From the NCBI GenBank assembly GCA_029882675.1, contig JAOUKJ010000180.1, forward strand, positions 1 to 7,826: 7,826 nt of DNA, read 5' to 3'. Position 1 is the first letter of the stretch. Every line of letters starts with the position of its first letter. Both the position numbers and the translations under genes were made by a program. Shown here piece after piece: positions 1 through 5,889 of the stretch. The DNA comes from Cyclobacteriaceae bacterium. Lineage in GTDB: Bacteria; Bacteroidota; Bacteroidia; Cytophagales; Cyclobacteriaceae. The notes below the pieces were generated by a model that saw nothing but the letters and a program-made list of their open reading frames with translations, made no database searches and was not told the origin of the DNA.

Positions 1-1
1 A

Positions 2-1120
2 CCTGAAAGCAAAGTAGAAACGAACTGGATTGCTGTAGACCAATCAAAAAACTTCACAAAGCAATGGCAACTTAATGACCTTAAAGCCAATACTTCCTAT
101 GCCGTGAGTATACAGGCAAGGAAAGATGGGAATTCGGATGTATCTGATACCATTGAGGGTGTTTTTAAAACGGCCCCATCAAGTACAGATGTTGAACCCA
201 TTAATTTCACTGTGGTAACAGGCCATGACTACAACCGGCGGGATGACCCCGAAAATGGACACAAGATCTACAACAGCATGATGGATGAAGACCTGGACTT
301 TTATGTACATACCGGCGACATAGAATACTATGACAAATACAACCCCTGGGCAATGACTGAAGAAATGATGCGCTACAAGTGGGATCGGTTGTTTGCGCTC
401 CCTTTTCAGCGTAAGTTTTATGCCAACACCACCTCCTATTTCATAAAAGACGACCATGATGTACTCTCTGATGACTCCCATCCCGGCATGACTTACGGCA
501 CGGTCTCCTTCGAAAGGGGATTGGAGATTTTTGATCAGGAACAATTTCCTTCTGCTGATAAAACATACAAGACCGTCCGGTGGGGCAAAGACCTGCAAGT
601 ATGGATTGTTGAAGGCCGGAGATACCGGAGCAAAAACACCGATCCTGACGGGCCGGACAAGACCATCTGGGGAGAAGAACAGAAACAATGGCTCTACAGC
701 ACCTTAAAAGAATCTGACGCAACCTATAAGATCATCATTTCGGCCACCCCTATTTTGGGTCCGGATCGCAGTAACAAAAAAGACAATCACGCCAATGTTG
801 CTTTCAAGCAAGAGGGCGATGAAATACGGGAGTTTATCAACCAATTTGATAATGTATTTTTAGCCGTTGGCGACAGGCACTGGCAATATGTAAGCCACCT
901 TGAAGGAACTAACTTATGGGAGTTTAGTTGTGGGCCCGGATCCGACGAGCATGCAGGCGGTTGGGATCAGGGCAACCTGCTGCCGGAACATAAATTCCTG
1001 CGTGTCAAGGGGGGCTATTTGCGTGTACGTGTTTTCCGGGAAGACGAGAAGTCTAAAATCAGGTTTGAGCACCATGATGTGGATGGAAACGTGGTGAATG
1101 AAAAGGTTTTCGGGGAGTAA
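2..1120 (+). CDS. PhoD-like metallophosphoesterase, 5' end outside the window
   Basis: This is the C-terminal part (372 visible codons) of a PhoD-like calcineurin-fold phosphoesterase. The frame is open from base 2, so the GTG at 104 is internal and the true start lies upstream. The first 60 or so visible residues (WQLNDLKANTSYAVSIQA, then VFKTAP) resemble the Fn3-like N-terminal domain of PhoD proteins. The metallophosphatase domain follows, with candidate metal-site motifs GHDYN (nt 221-235), HTGDIEYYD (nt 308-334), DDHD (nt 449-460) and GDRHWQY (nt 869-889). VEGRRYRS (nt 608-631) corresponds to the family's D-x-R-x-YR region. Known members are exported phosphodiesterases/phosphomonoesterases; export cannot be checked because the N-terminus is missing. 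Unusually, the first motif is GHD rather than the SC of classical PhoD. It ends in TAA, convergent with the minus-strand cluster, and no clear terminator follows. The family is fairly certain, the substrate unknown. Confidence 0.82.
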   Translation, partial: PESKVETNWIAVDQSKNFTKQWQLNDLKANTSYAVSIQARKDGNSDVSDTIEGVFKTAPSSTDVEPINFTVVTGHDYNRRDDPENGHKIYNSMMDEDLDFYVHTGDIEYYDKYNPWAMTEEMMRYKWDRLFALPFQRKFYANTTSYFIKDDHDVLSDDSHPGMTYGTVSFERGLEIFDQEQFPSADKTYKTVRWGKDLQVWIVEGRRYRSKNTDPDGPDKTIWGEEQKQWLYSTLKESDATYKIIISATPILGPDRSNKKDNHANVAFKQEGDEIREFINQFDNVFLAVGDRHWQYVSHLEGTNLWEFSCGPGSDEHAGGWDQGNLLPEHKFLRVKGGYLRVRVFREDEKSKIRFEHHDVDGNVVNEKVFGE

Positions 1121-1206
1121 CCCCATCAAATAATCGCCGACATCTTCCGGGAGTAGGGGTTTTAAATACCGGGGCATAATGTATTGGGCATAAAAAAAGC
1201 AATAAA

Positions 1207-1287
1207 ATAAAAAGCATTTACCTTCAGGTTAACGGCCAATACAATGAGTACGGCAGGGCCTATTATAAAAGAAATTTCAGGGGACAT
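1207..1287 (-). pseudogene. Probable N-terminal remnant of a GntP-type sugar-acid permease
   Basis: On the minus strand an ATG at 1287 opens MSPEISFIIGPAVLIVLAVN followed by LKVNAFY. This is one hydrophobic helix, then a short basic stretch, then NAF. That pattern is the usual start of gluconate:H+ symporters of the GntP family, where the first helix is followed by a K/R-F/L-K-x-N/H-x-F motif. Similarity fades after NAFY and the frame closes at 1162, so only about 27 of some 440 residues remain. It starts 21 bp after the end of the dehydrogenase remnant and in the same frame, as expected for the collapsed end of an old operon. The assignment rests on recalled family patterns for one helix, so it is tentative; a chance hydrophobic ORF is the alternative. 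Confidence 0.38.
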
Positions 1288-1308
1288 GATTACCGAATGA
1301 GATCTTCT

Positions 1309-1437
1309 AATACCATTCGACTTGGTCGCTGAGGTGACATGTTTTTCCGGACGTGTTTGCGCCCGTTCAAAGGCATAGCGCAACACCCGGTCAACGCCTT
1401 TACGTGTAAAAACACTTTACTGACTCACTATTTCATT
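1309..1437 (-). pseudogene. Internal remnant of a tartrate/D-malate dehydrogenase (isocitrate/isopropylmalate dehydrogenase family)
   Basis: The minus strand reads NEIVSQ, a TAA at 1417-1419, then SVFTRKGVDRVLRYAFE, RAQTRPEKHV and TSATKSNGI, all in one frame. This is the characteristic middle segment of tartrate/D-malate dehydrogenases (DmlA/TtuC type), where ESVFTR-GVDR-LRYAFE and the K-x-x-T-S-x-TKSN stretch contribute to the substrate and cofactor site. Where the family has Glu before SVFTR there is TAA, consistent with a single GAA-to-TAA change. Similarity stops abruptly after SNGI, where the family continues towards a WDE motif. About 40 of roughly 360 residues survive, with no plausible start, so it cannot encode an enzyme. 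It begins 13 bp after the stop of the enolase-superfamily gene, which suggests it once followed that gene in an operon. Family identity is strong for so short a piece; the exact substrate class is less so. Confidence 0.72.
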
Positions 1438-1450
1438 TATTGTTCATCAT

Positions 1451-2737
1451 CTAATTTAACACTTTATGTTTTGCTACAAAATCAGGATCGATGTTTACTC
1501 CCAATCCAGGCCCGGAAGGCACTGTGACTACGCCGTCATTACTTTCCAAACTTGAAGTATTACATTCCAACGGTATACTTTTGTTAAAACCTTTAAATTC
1601 GTGAAAAGGCCCGGCGTTGGATACGGCAGAAACAAAGTGCATCATGTATAAATAACCCAGCCCTGAGCCTGAGATATGGGGCACACAAGGCATTCCCATG
1701 GCTTCGCCCATTCGAGCTACCTTCATTGAGCGTATCATCCCTCCAAAATAAAACATGTCCGGCTGTACGATGTCCAGCGCCCTGTTGCCAATGAGCCACC
1801 TGAAGTTACGCATGCTGGGTTCCTGTTCTCCACCGGCCACTGGAATATTGAGCGCCCGGGTCACTTCTTTGGTCTCCTCATACCAGTCGAAAGGCACGGG
1901 CTCTTCGTAAAAGTCATACTTATATTCTTCGATGATCTTCCCTATCCTGATCGCCTCGGCGGCATCGTACGAGCCATTGGAGTCGGCATAGATGGTCATG
2001 TCATCACCAAAGGCCTCCCGCACCATAGGGATCAGCTTTTCTGTTCGCCCGGTCGGGTAGTCGGCGTTCTTGCTCATGCGGCCACCCACCTTAAACTTCA
2101 CCGCTTTGGCCTGTGATTTTGCCACATGTTCTTTGATGCGCTCCAGCGATTCTTCGGCCGACTTGCCCCGGTAGTTGTTGGCCTGGTATACGGCAATCTC
2201 CGGATTGTGTATCTCGCCGATCAGTTCGCCAATGGACTTACCGGCCATGTGCCCCAGCATATCCAAAATGGCAAACTCAATGGTGGCCAAAGGTACCCAT
2301 AGGGCCAGGTTTTGCAGTTTATAATTACTTTTGTAAACGTAGAGTTCTTCAAATATTTTCTCCAGGTCGCGTACATCTTTGCCTATGAAGAAGGGTTGCA
2401 GACGTACATTAAAGATGGGCCATACAGATTGTAACTGCATGTTGTTGCCTACAGCAATGCCCTCTGCCCCATCTGTGGAGCGCACCCGGCATATAAAATT
2501 GTTTTCAAAACGAAGTAATTCTAACGTCTCTATAATTACAGGATCATGAAATAACTCGCTTTTCAGTACAGGTTTGGCCAACACCTCATCCAGCATGGTA
2601 TAGTCTACGGTTTCACTGGACTGTTGTGGAACAGACTGTTGTGGTTTATCTGTTTCCGTTTGGCATGCGGTGAGCGTCATGGCACCCGCTGAGGCCACTG
2701 CGGCAGATTTCAAAAAGTGTCGTCGGTTTTGGTTCAC
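1451..2737 (-). CDS. Exported (Tat lipoprotein) enolase-superfamily sugar-acid dehydratase-like protein
   Basis: This 428-residue protein belongs to the mandelate racemase/muconate lactonizing enzyme group. The N-terminus has a twin-arginine motif (NRRHFLK, residues 4-10), a hydrophobic stretch and a lipobox TLTAC ending at Cys25, predicting a Tat-exported lipoprotein. A polar linker (26-45) leads into the capping domain and then the barrel. Visible active-site residues are KFK (K214, K216), metal ligands D252 (ADSNG), E278 (YEEP) and E304 (GGEQE), and the D327/H354 pair (QPD, PHISG). Spacings from D252 to H354 (26, 26, 23, 27) equal those I recall for mandelate racemase, so the site looks intact for proton abstraction next to a carboxylate. 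Dehydration or epimerisation of a sugar acid is likely; the substrate is unknown. GTG at 2737 is the first in-frame start after a TAG seven codons upstream. No Shine-Dalgarno sequence is apparent. Confidence 0.85.
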   Translation of the reverse strand: MNQNRRHFLKSAAVASAGAMTLTACQTETDKPQQSVPQQSSETVDYTMLDEVLAKPVLKSELFHDPVIIETLELLRFENNFICRVRSTDGAEGIAVGNNMQLQSVWPIFNVRLQPFFIGKDVRDLEKIFEELYVYKSNYKLQNLALWVPLATIEFAILDMLGHMAGKSIGELIGEIHNPEIAVYQANNYRGKSAEESLERIKEHVAKSQAKAVKFKVGGRMSKNADYPTGRTEKLIPMVREAFGDDMTIYADSNGSYDAAEAIRIGKIIEEYKYDFYEEPVPFDWYEETKEVTRALNIPVAGGEQEPSMRNFRWLIGNRALDIVQPDMFYFGGMIRSMKVARMGEAMGMPCVPHISGSGLGYLYMMHFVSAVSNAGPFHEFKGFNKSIPLECNTSSLESNDGVVTVPSGPGLGVNIDPDFVAKHKVLN

Positions 2738-2826
2738 GGTGTTTGGTTTTTTACCCTAAAGCCTTTGTTACACGCTTGGAATTTTCATTGAGTTAAAATA
2801 GTGTTGTTTCTTATCTGAAGAAAAAC

Positions 2827-2952
2827 TTATTGTAATATTATATCTGCATCAATATCCAGTTGCTTATGTAACTTGGGTGCTACATCAAGAGTAATTTCCC
2901 GTTTGCCATTGAGGTATTCACTTACCCGGCTAGTAGAAATTTCCTTTTCAAA
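2827..2952 (-). pseudogene. C-terminal remnant of a HigA/XRE-type antitoxin
   Basis: The minus strand encodes STSRVSEYLNGKREITLDVA then PKLHKQLDIDADIILQ and TAA. This matches the end of HigA-like helix-turn-helix antitoxins: the recognition helix (S-R-V-S-E-x-L-N-G-K-R), the following helix (L-x-x-A-x-x-L-H-K-x-L) and the typical I-x-A-D-I-x-L-Q ending. Going upstream, the frame meets TGA at 2953-2955, so there is no start and no first half of the domain. A second frame from 2976 to 2943 reads EWSDFNDLKR, which could be the displaced preceding helix after a frameshift, but this is weak. No toxin gene lies beside it; the SDR stop codon is at 2979-2981. It fills much of the 241-bp gap between the SDR and the enolase gene. 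I read it as a dead fragment, although translation from an unrecognised start cannot be excluded. Confidence 0.6.
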
Positions 2953-2978
2953 TCATTAAAGTCGCTCCACTCTACTTC

Positions 2979-3752
2979 CTACAACCGGCTTATCGTCAAC
3001 CCACCATCCACCATAATCACCTGGCCCGTGGAATAGGGAAAGTCGCCCCTGGACAGGGAGGCCACGGCCTTGCCCACGTCTTCGGGCAGCCCCCAGCGTT
3101 TTTGCACGCATAGCCCTTCGGCAATCATTTTATCGTATTTTTCCTTCACACCGGAAGTCATGTCGGTGGCCGTTACCCCCGGACGCACCTCATAAACAGG
3201 AATATCATGTTCACCCAACCGGACAGCAAACAATTGGGTCACCATGCTCAGGCCTGCCTTACTCATACAGTATTCCCCCCGGTTTACGGAGGCCACTGTG
3301 GCTGAAATGGACGATACATTGATGATACATCCTTCCCAATTCTGGTCGTTATTTTTTTGCTCCACCATCCAACTGGCTGCGATCTGGGTGAGGAAGTAAG
3401 GCCCCTTCAGGTTAATACCCATCACATAATCGTAGCTATCTTCGGTGGTTTCCAGCACATCACGCCGTTCTTTGGGCGCTACACCGGCGTTGTTAACCAG
3501 TACATTGAGCTGTCCGTAATGTGTCTTTATCTCTTTGAGCATACGGTCACGATCTTCCTTTGCTCCTATATTGCCTTGTATATAAACCACATCGCCCCCA
3601 TTCGCTTTGAGTGAAGCGATCACCTCGTTTACCATGTCGGCAGGGCGCATTCCATTTACGGCCAGGTCATAACCTTCCATAGCCATTTTTTGAGCTATGC
3701 CCAGGCCTATGCCCCGGGTACCTCCTGTGATGAACGCTACTTTCTTGCTCAT
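2979..3752 (-). CDS. Short-chain dehydrogenase/reductase (classical SDR, FabG/KduD-like)
   Basis: This 257-residue protein has the normal length of a classical SDR and should be a cytoplasmic NAD(P)-dependent oxidoreductase. The cofactor motif TGGTRGIG is at residues 9-16, NNAG at 87-90, Asn114 lies in GINLKG, and the catalytic Ser148, Tyr161 and Lys165 (SSIS and YCMSK) are present with the usual 13- and 4-residue spacings. PGVTATDM (191-198) and the VDGG end (248-251) are standard. General annotation would call it 3-oxoacyl-ACP reductase, but its place behind a glycosidase, an isomerase and a Gfo/Idh/MocA gene favours a sugar or sugar-acid substrate (inference). ATG at 3752 has no Shine-Dalgarno sequence. 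It lies 171 bp downstream of the Gfo/Idh/MocA stop, so it may have its own promoter. The stop is TAG. Confidence 0.9.
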   Translation of the reverse strand: MSKKVAFITGGTRGIGLGIAQKMAMEGYDLAVNGMRPADMVNEVIASLKANGGDVVYIQGNIGAKEDRDRMLKEIKTHYGQLNVLVNNAGVAPKERRDVLETTEDSYDYVMGINLKGPYFLTQIAASWMVEQKNNDQNWEGCIINVSSISATVASVNRGEYCMSKAGLSMVTQLFAVRLGEHDIPVYEVRPGVTATDMTSGVKEKYDKMIAEGLCVQKRWGLPEDVGKAVASLSRGDFPYSTGQVIMVDGGLTISRL

Positions 3753-3790
3753 ATCGCTGTGTCTGTTTGTGGAGTTTACTAATTGTTTAT

Positions 3791-3819
3791 CCTGAAGTCT
3801 TGAGCTTCTGACTTTCAGG
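3791..3819. promoter_or_regulatory. Imperfect inverted repeat upstream of the SDR gene
   Basis: The arms CCTGAAGTC (3791-3799) and GACTTTCAGG (3810-3819) are complementary except for one bulged base, and are separated by 10 bases. The repeat lies 38 bp upstream of the SDR start codon. No T-run follows on either strand, so it is not a typical intrinsic terminator. It may be an operator or a hairpin in the mRNA leader; nothing ties it to a particular regulator. Confidence 0.3.
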
Positions 3820-3891
3820 TTGTTAAGCCTCTACGCTTTCCGGCTCGGTTAAACGGGAAAACTACCCCCTTCAAAATCTGTTTACTGTAAA

Positions 3892-3920
3892 CTAAAATAT
3901 TATTCATAGCTAATGGCAAA
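3892..3920 (-). promoter_or_regulatory. Candidate Bacteroidota-type promoter for the SDR gene
   Basis: On the minus strand TTTG (3920-3917) is followed after 17 bases by TATTTTAG (3899-3892). The Bacteroidota primary sigma factor consensus is TTTG, about 19 bases, then TAnnTTTG, so the -7 box differs at one defined base. The site starts just after the stop codon of the Gfo/Idh/MocA gene and would give a leader of roughly 130 bases containing the inverted repeat at 3791-3819. In AT-rich gaps such matches arise by chance, so confidence is low. Confidence 0.25.
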
Positions 3921-3923
3921 TAG

Positions 3924-5069
3924 CTATAGCTGCTCAATATCCACCCACTTCCTTTTTTCCCAGCTTTCGATACCTTTCTCGGCCAGTTGCACGCCTTTTG
4001 CCCCTTCTTTCAGTCCCCACTCGAAAGGACCACCCTTTACAACATGCTTTAAAAACATTTCCCACTGCACCTTAAAGGCGTTATCATAATCTTCCTGATC
4101 AGGCACTTCCTGCCATCCTCCCATAAAATCGATGGGCTGGTCAATGTCCGGATTCCATACGGGCTTTGGTGTATTGGCATATCCCTGGGTATAGCATTTC
4201 CGCAATCCGGCCACGGCAGATCCTTTCATACCATCCACCTGAATTGTGAGCAGGTCATCTCGTCGTACCCGAACGTTCCAGGAGGAGTTAAAATGTGCAA
4301 TAATGCCTCCTTCCAGTTCAAAGGTGGCATAAGCCGAATCATCGGCTGTACAGACATAGGGTTGTCCCTGTTCATCAATACGCTCTGGTATATGTGTCGC
4401 TCCCAGGCAAGATACAGCCTTCACCTTACCAAATATATGGTCGAGCACATAACGCCAATGGCACAGCATATCCACAATGATGCCCCCATCATCCTCTTTT
4501 CGGTAATTCCAGGAGGGACGCTGCGCAGGGATCGTATGTCCTTCAAAAACCCAGTAACCAAATTCTCCGCGCACGGAGATGATCTTTCCAAAGAATCCGG
4601 TTTCAATCAGGCGTTGTAATTTTCGCAACCCGGGCAACCAGAGTTTATCCTGCACCACGCCATGTTTTACACCGGCCTCTTCGGCCAGGCGATAAAGTTC
4701 CAGGGCATCGCCCAACGATGTAGCCGTTGGTTTCTCGCAATAAATATGCTTTCCGGCAGCAATGGCTTTTTTCACATCCTGAAATCGCCGACCAGTAGTT
4801 TGTGCATCAAAATAGACCGAATATGCCGGATTTTGAAGCGCTTTGTCCAGATCTGTTGTATAGTCCGCAACCCCGGCCCGTTCAGCCAGTACACTTAGTT
4901 TGTTTTCATTACGCCCTACGAGCAGTGGTTTGGGCATGATCACCTCGTCCGGACCAAGAACCACTCCACCCTGATTAATAATCGCTGCGATAGACCGCAA
5001 TAAATGTTGATTGGTGCCCATGCGGCCAGTCACACCATTCATGATGATCCCTACTTCGTGTACTTTCAT
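3924..5069 (-). CDS. Gfo/Idh/MocA-family NAD(P)-dependent oxidoreductase
   Basis: This is a 381-residue sugar or cyclitol dehydrogenase-type protein, likely cytoplasmic (no signal peptide). The N-terminal Rossmann fold starts with VGIIMNGVTGRMG (residues 6-18), a glycine motif with G12, G15 and G18, and a long helix-loop segment before the second strand ending in LLVGRN (49-54). The family signature EKPTA is at 112-116, with Lys113 as the usual catalytic lysine. The C-terminal alpha/beta domain has DKLWLPGLRKL (141-151) and GGIIVDMLCHW (195-205), giving the usual Asp200 and His204. Known members oxidise or reduce a ring hydroxyl or the anomeric position of sugars. Its ATG at 5069 directly abuts the TAA of the isomerase gene (TAAATG), so the two are probably translationally coupled and may act on the same metabolite. 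The specific substrate cannot be read from the sequence. Confidence 0.88.
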   Translation of the reverse strand: MKVHEVGIIMNGVTGRMGTNQHLLRSIAAIINQGGVVLGPDEVIMPKPLLVGRNENKLSVLAERAGVADYTTDLDKALQNPAYSVYFDAQTTGRRFQDVKKAIAAGKHIYCEKPTATSLGDALELYRLAEEAGVKHGVVQDKLWLPGLRKLQRLIETGFFGKIISVRGEFGYWVFEGHTIPAQRPSWNYRKEDDGGIIVDMLCHWRYVLDHIFGKVKAVSCLGATHIPERIDEQGQPYVCTADDSAYATFELEGGIIAHFNSSWNVRVRRDDLLTIQVDGMKGSAVAGLRKCYTQGYANTPKPVWNPDIDQPIDFMGGWQEVPDQEDYDNAFKVQWEMFLKHVVKGGPFEWGLKEGAKGVQLAEKGIESWEKRKWVDIEQL

Positions 5070-5888
5070 TTATGAATGATTTTTATATCCTTCTATTATT
5101 TTTTCTAAAAACTCCTCCTGTGGCATCTCCCAATAGGCATTGGAAAATATCTCCACTTCATTAAACCCGTTAAAGCCTGCATGCTCCACCCATGACCGGA
5201 TGCGCGGCACATCAATACAGCCCTCCCCCATCAATCCGCGATCCAGCAGCATATCAGTAGTTGGCACTTTCCAATCGCAAATATGAAAGGCGAAGAGTTT
5301 ATCGGTCATCCCACAACGGTATATTTCTTCTTCCAGATGTGGATCCCACCACAGGTGATAAACATCCACCGCAACGCCTACCAGGGGGTGGTTGATCTTC
5401 TCAACCATTTCTGTTGCTGTTTTCAGGTCATTGACCGCACTCCTGTCACCCGCATACATGGGGTGTAAGGGCTCAATAGCCAGCTTTACATTATATTTTT
5501 CAGCCACCTTTAGTGTAGCCTCTATACCCGCTACAATCTGGTTTCTTGATGTCTCCAGCGATTGCTTTGGATCTGCCCCGCATACCAGTACGATCATGGG
5601 CGCACCGATGGCCGCAGCCTCTTCCACCATTCGGATATTATCGGCAATTGCTTCCTGTCTTTTCTTTTCATCAACAGCAGGGAAAAAACCACCCCGGCAA
5701 TAGGACACCAATGTCAGGTCGTGCTTTTTCAACAGGCCTTTCACCTGTTCCGAATCAATGCCCTCGATGGCATCGCGCCAGATCGTTATGCCTTTCACAC
5801 CTGCTTCTGCATATTTTTCACAAGCCGTGGCAAAGTCCCAGGGTTTAGTCGTAATGGTGTGGACACAAAGTTTATTTAGATCCGGCAT
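5070..5888 (-). CDS. Sugar phosphate isomerase/epimerase-like TIM barrel (AP endonuclease 2 / xylose isomerase-like family)
   Basis: This 272-residue protein has the usual length of the xylose-isomerase-like TIM-barrel family (as in IolE, hydroxypyruvate isomerase and tagatose 3-epimerase relatives). The barrel strands are recognisable: VKGITIW (31-37), LTLVSYCRGG (58-67), APMIVLVCG (96-104), VKLAIEPLHP (134-143), VGVAVDVYHLWWDP (170-183), LFAFHICDWK (198-207) and FNEVEIFSN (242-250). Likely metal ligands are Glu139, Asp175, His202 and Glu246, so the site looks complete. There is no signal peptide. The gene begins 1 bp after the stop of the GH88-like gene (TAACATG) and ends against the start of the Gfo/Idh/MocA gene. 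Pairing of this family with Gfo/Idh/MocA dehydrogenases is common in cyclitol and keto-sugar catabolism. Isomerisation, epimerisation, dehydration or keto-sugar lyase activity are all possible. Confidence 0.86.
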   Translation of the reverse strand: MPDLNKLCVHTITTKPWDFATACEKYAEAGVKGITIWRDAIEGIDSEQVKGLLKKHDLTLVSYCRGGFFPAVDEKKRQEAIADNIRMVEEAAAIGAPMIVLVCGADPKQSLETSRNQIVAGIEATLKVAEKYNVKLAIEPLHPMYAGDRSAVNDLKTATEMVEKINHPLVGVAVDVYHLWWDPHLEEEIYRCGMTDKLFAFHICDWKVPTTDMLLDRGLMGEGCIDVPRIRSWVEHAGFNGFNEVEIFSNAYWEMPQEEFLEKIIEGYKNHS

Positions 5889-5889
5889 G

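Noticed and set aside
179..688. 169-codon open frame on the minus strand inside the phosphatase gene
   Set aside because: It lies wholly opposite a gene with conserved catalytic motifs and shows no recognisable domain; it is a shadow frame.
1121..1160. CCCC and GGGG runs after the phosphatase stop as a terminator stem
   Set aside because: Only four pairs around a loop of about 30 bases, and the following T-run is short and interrupted.
1404..1415. Palindrome GTGTAAAAACAC after the enolase gene, possible terminator or operator
   Set aside because: The stem is only 4 bp and it lies inside the dehydrogenase remnant, where it is explained by the coding sequence (VFTR codons).
2780..2826. Promoter-like TATTTTAA and a T-rich imperfect inverted repeat upstream of the enolase gene
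   Set aside because: No convincing -33 TTTG at a suitable distance, and the repeat arms need two unmatched bases in an AT-rich stretch, so chance is likely.
5392..5879. Several overlapping plus-strand open frames of 100-105 codons opposite the isomerase gene
   Set aside because: Low-complexity translations with no family pattern, antisense to a well-supported enzyme gene.
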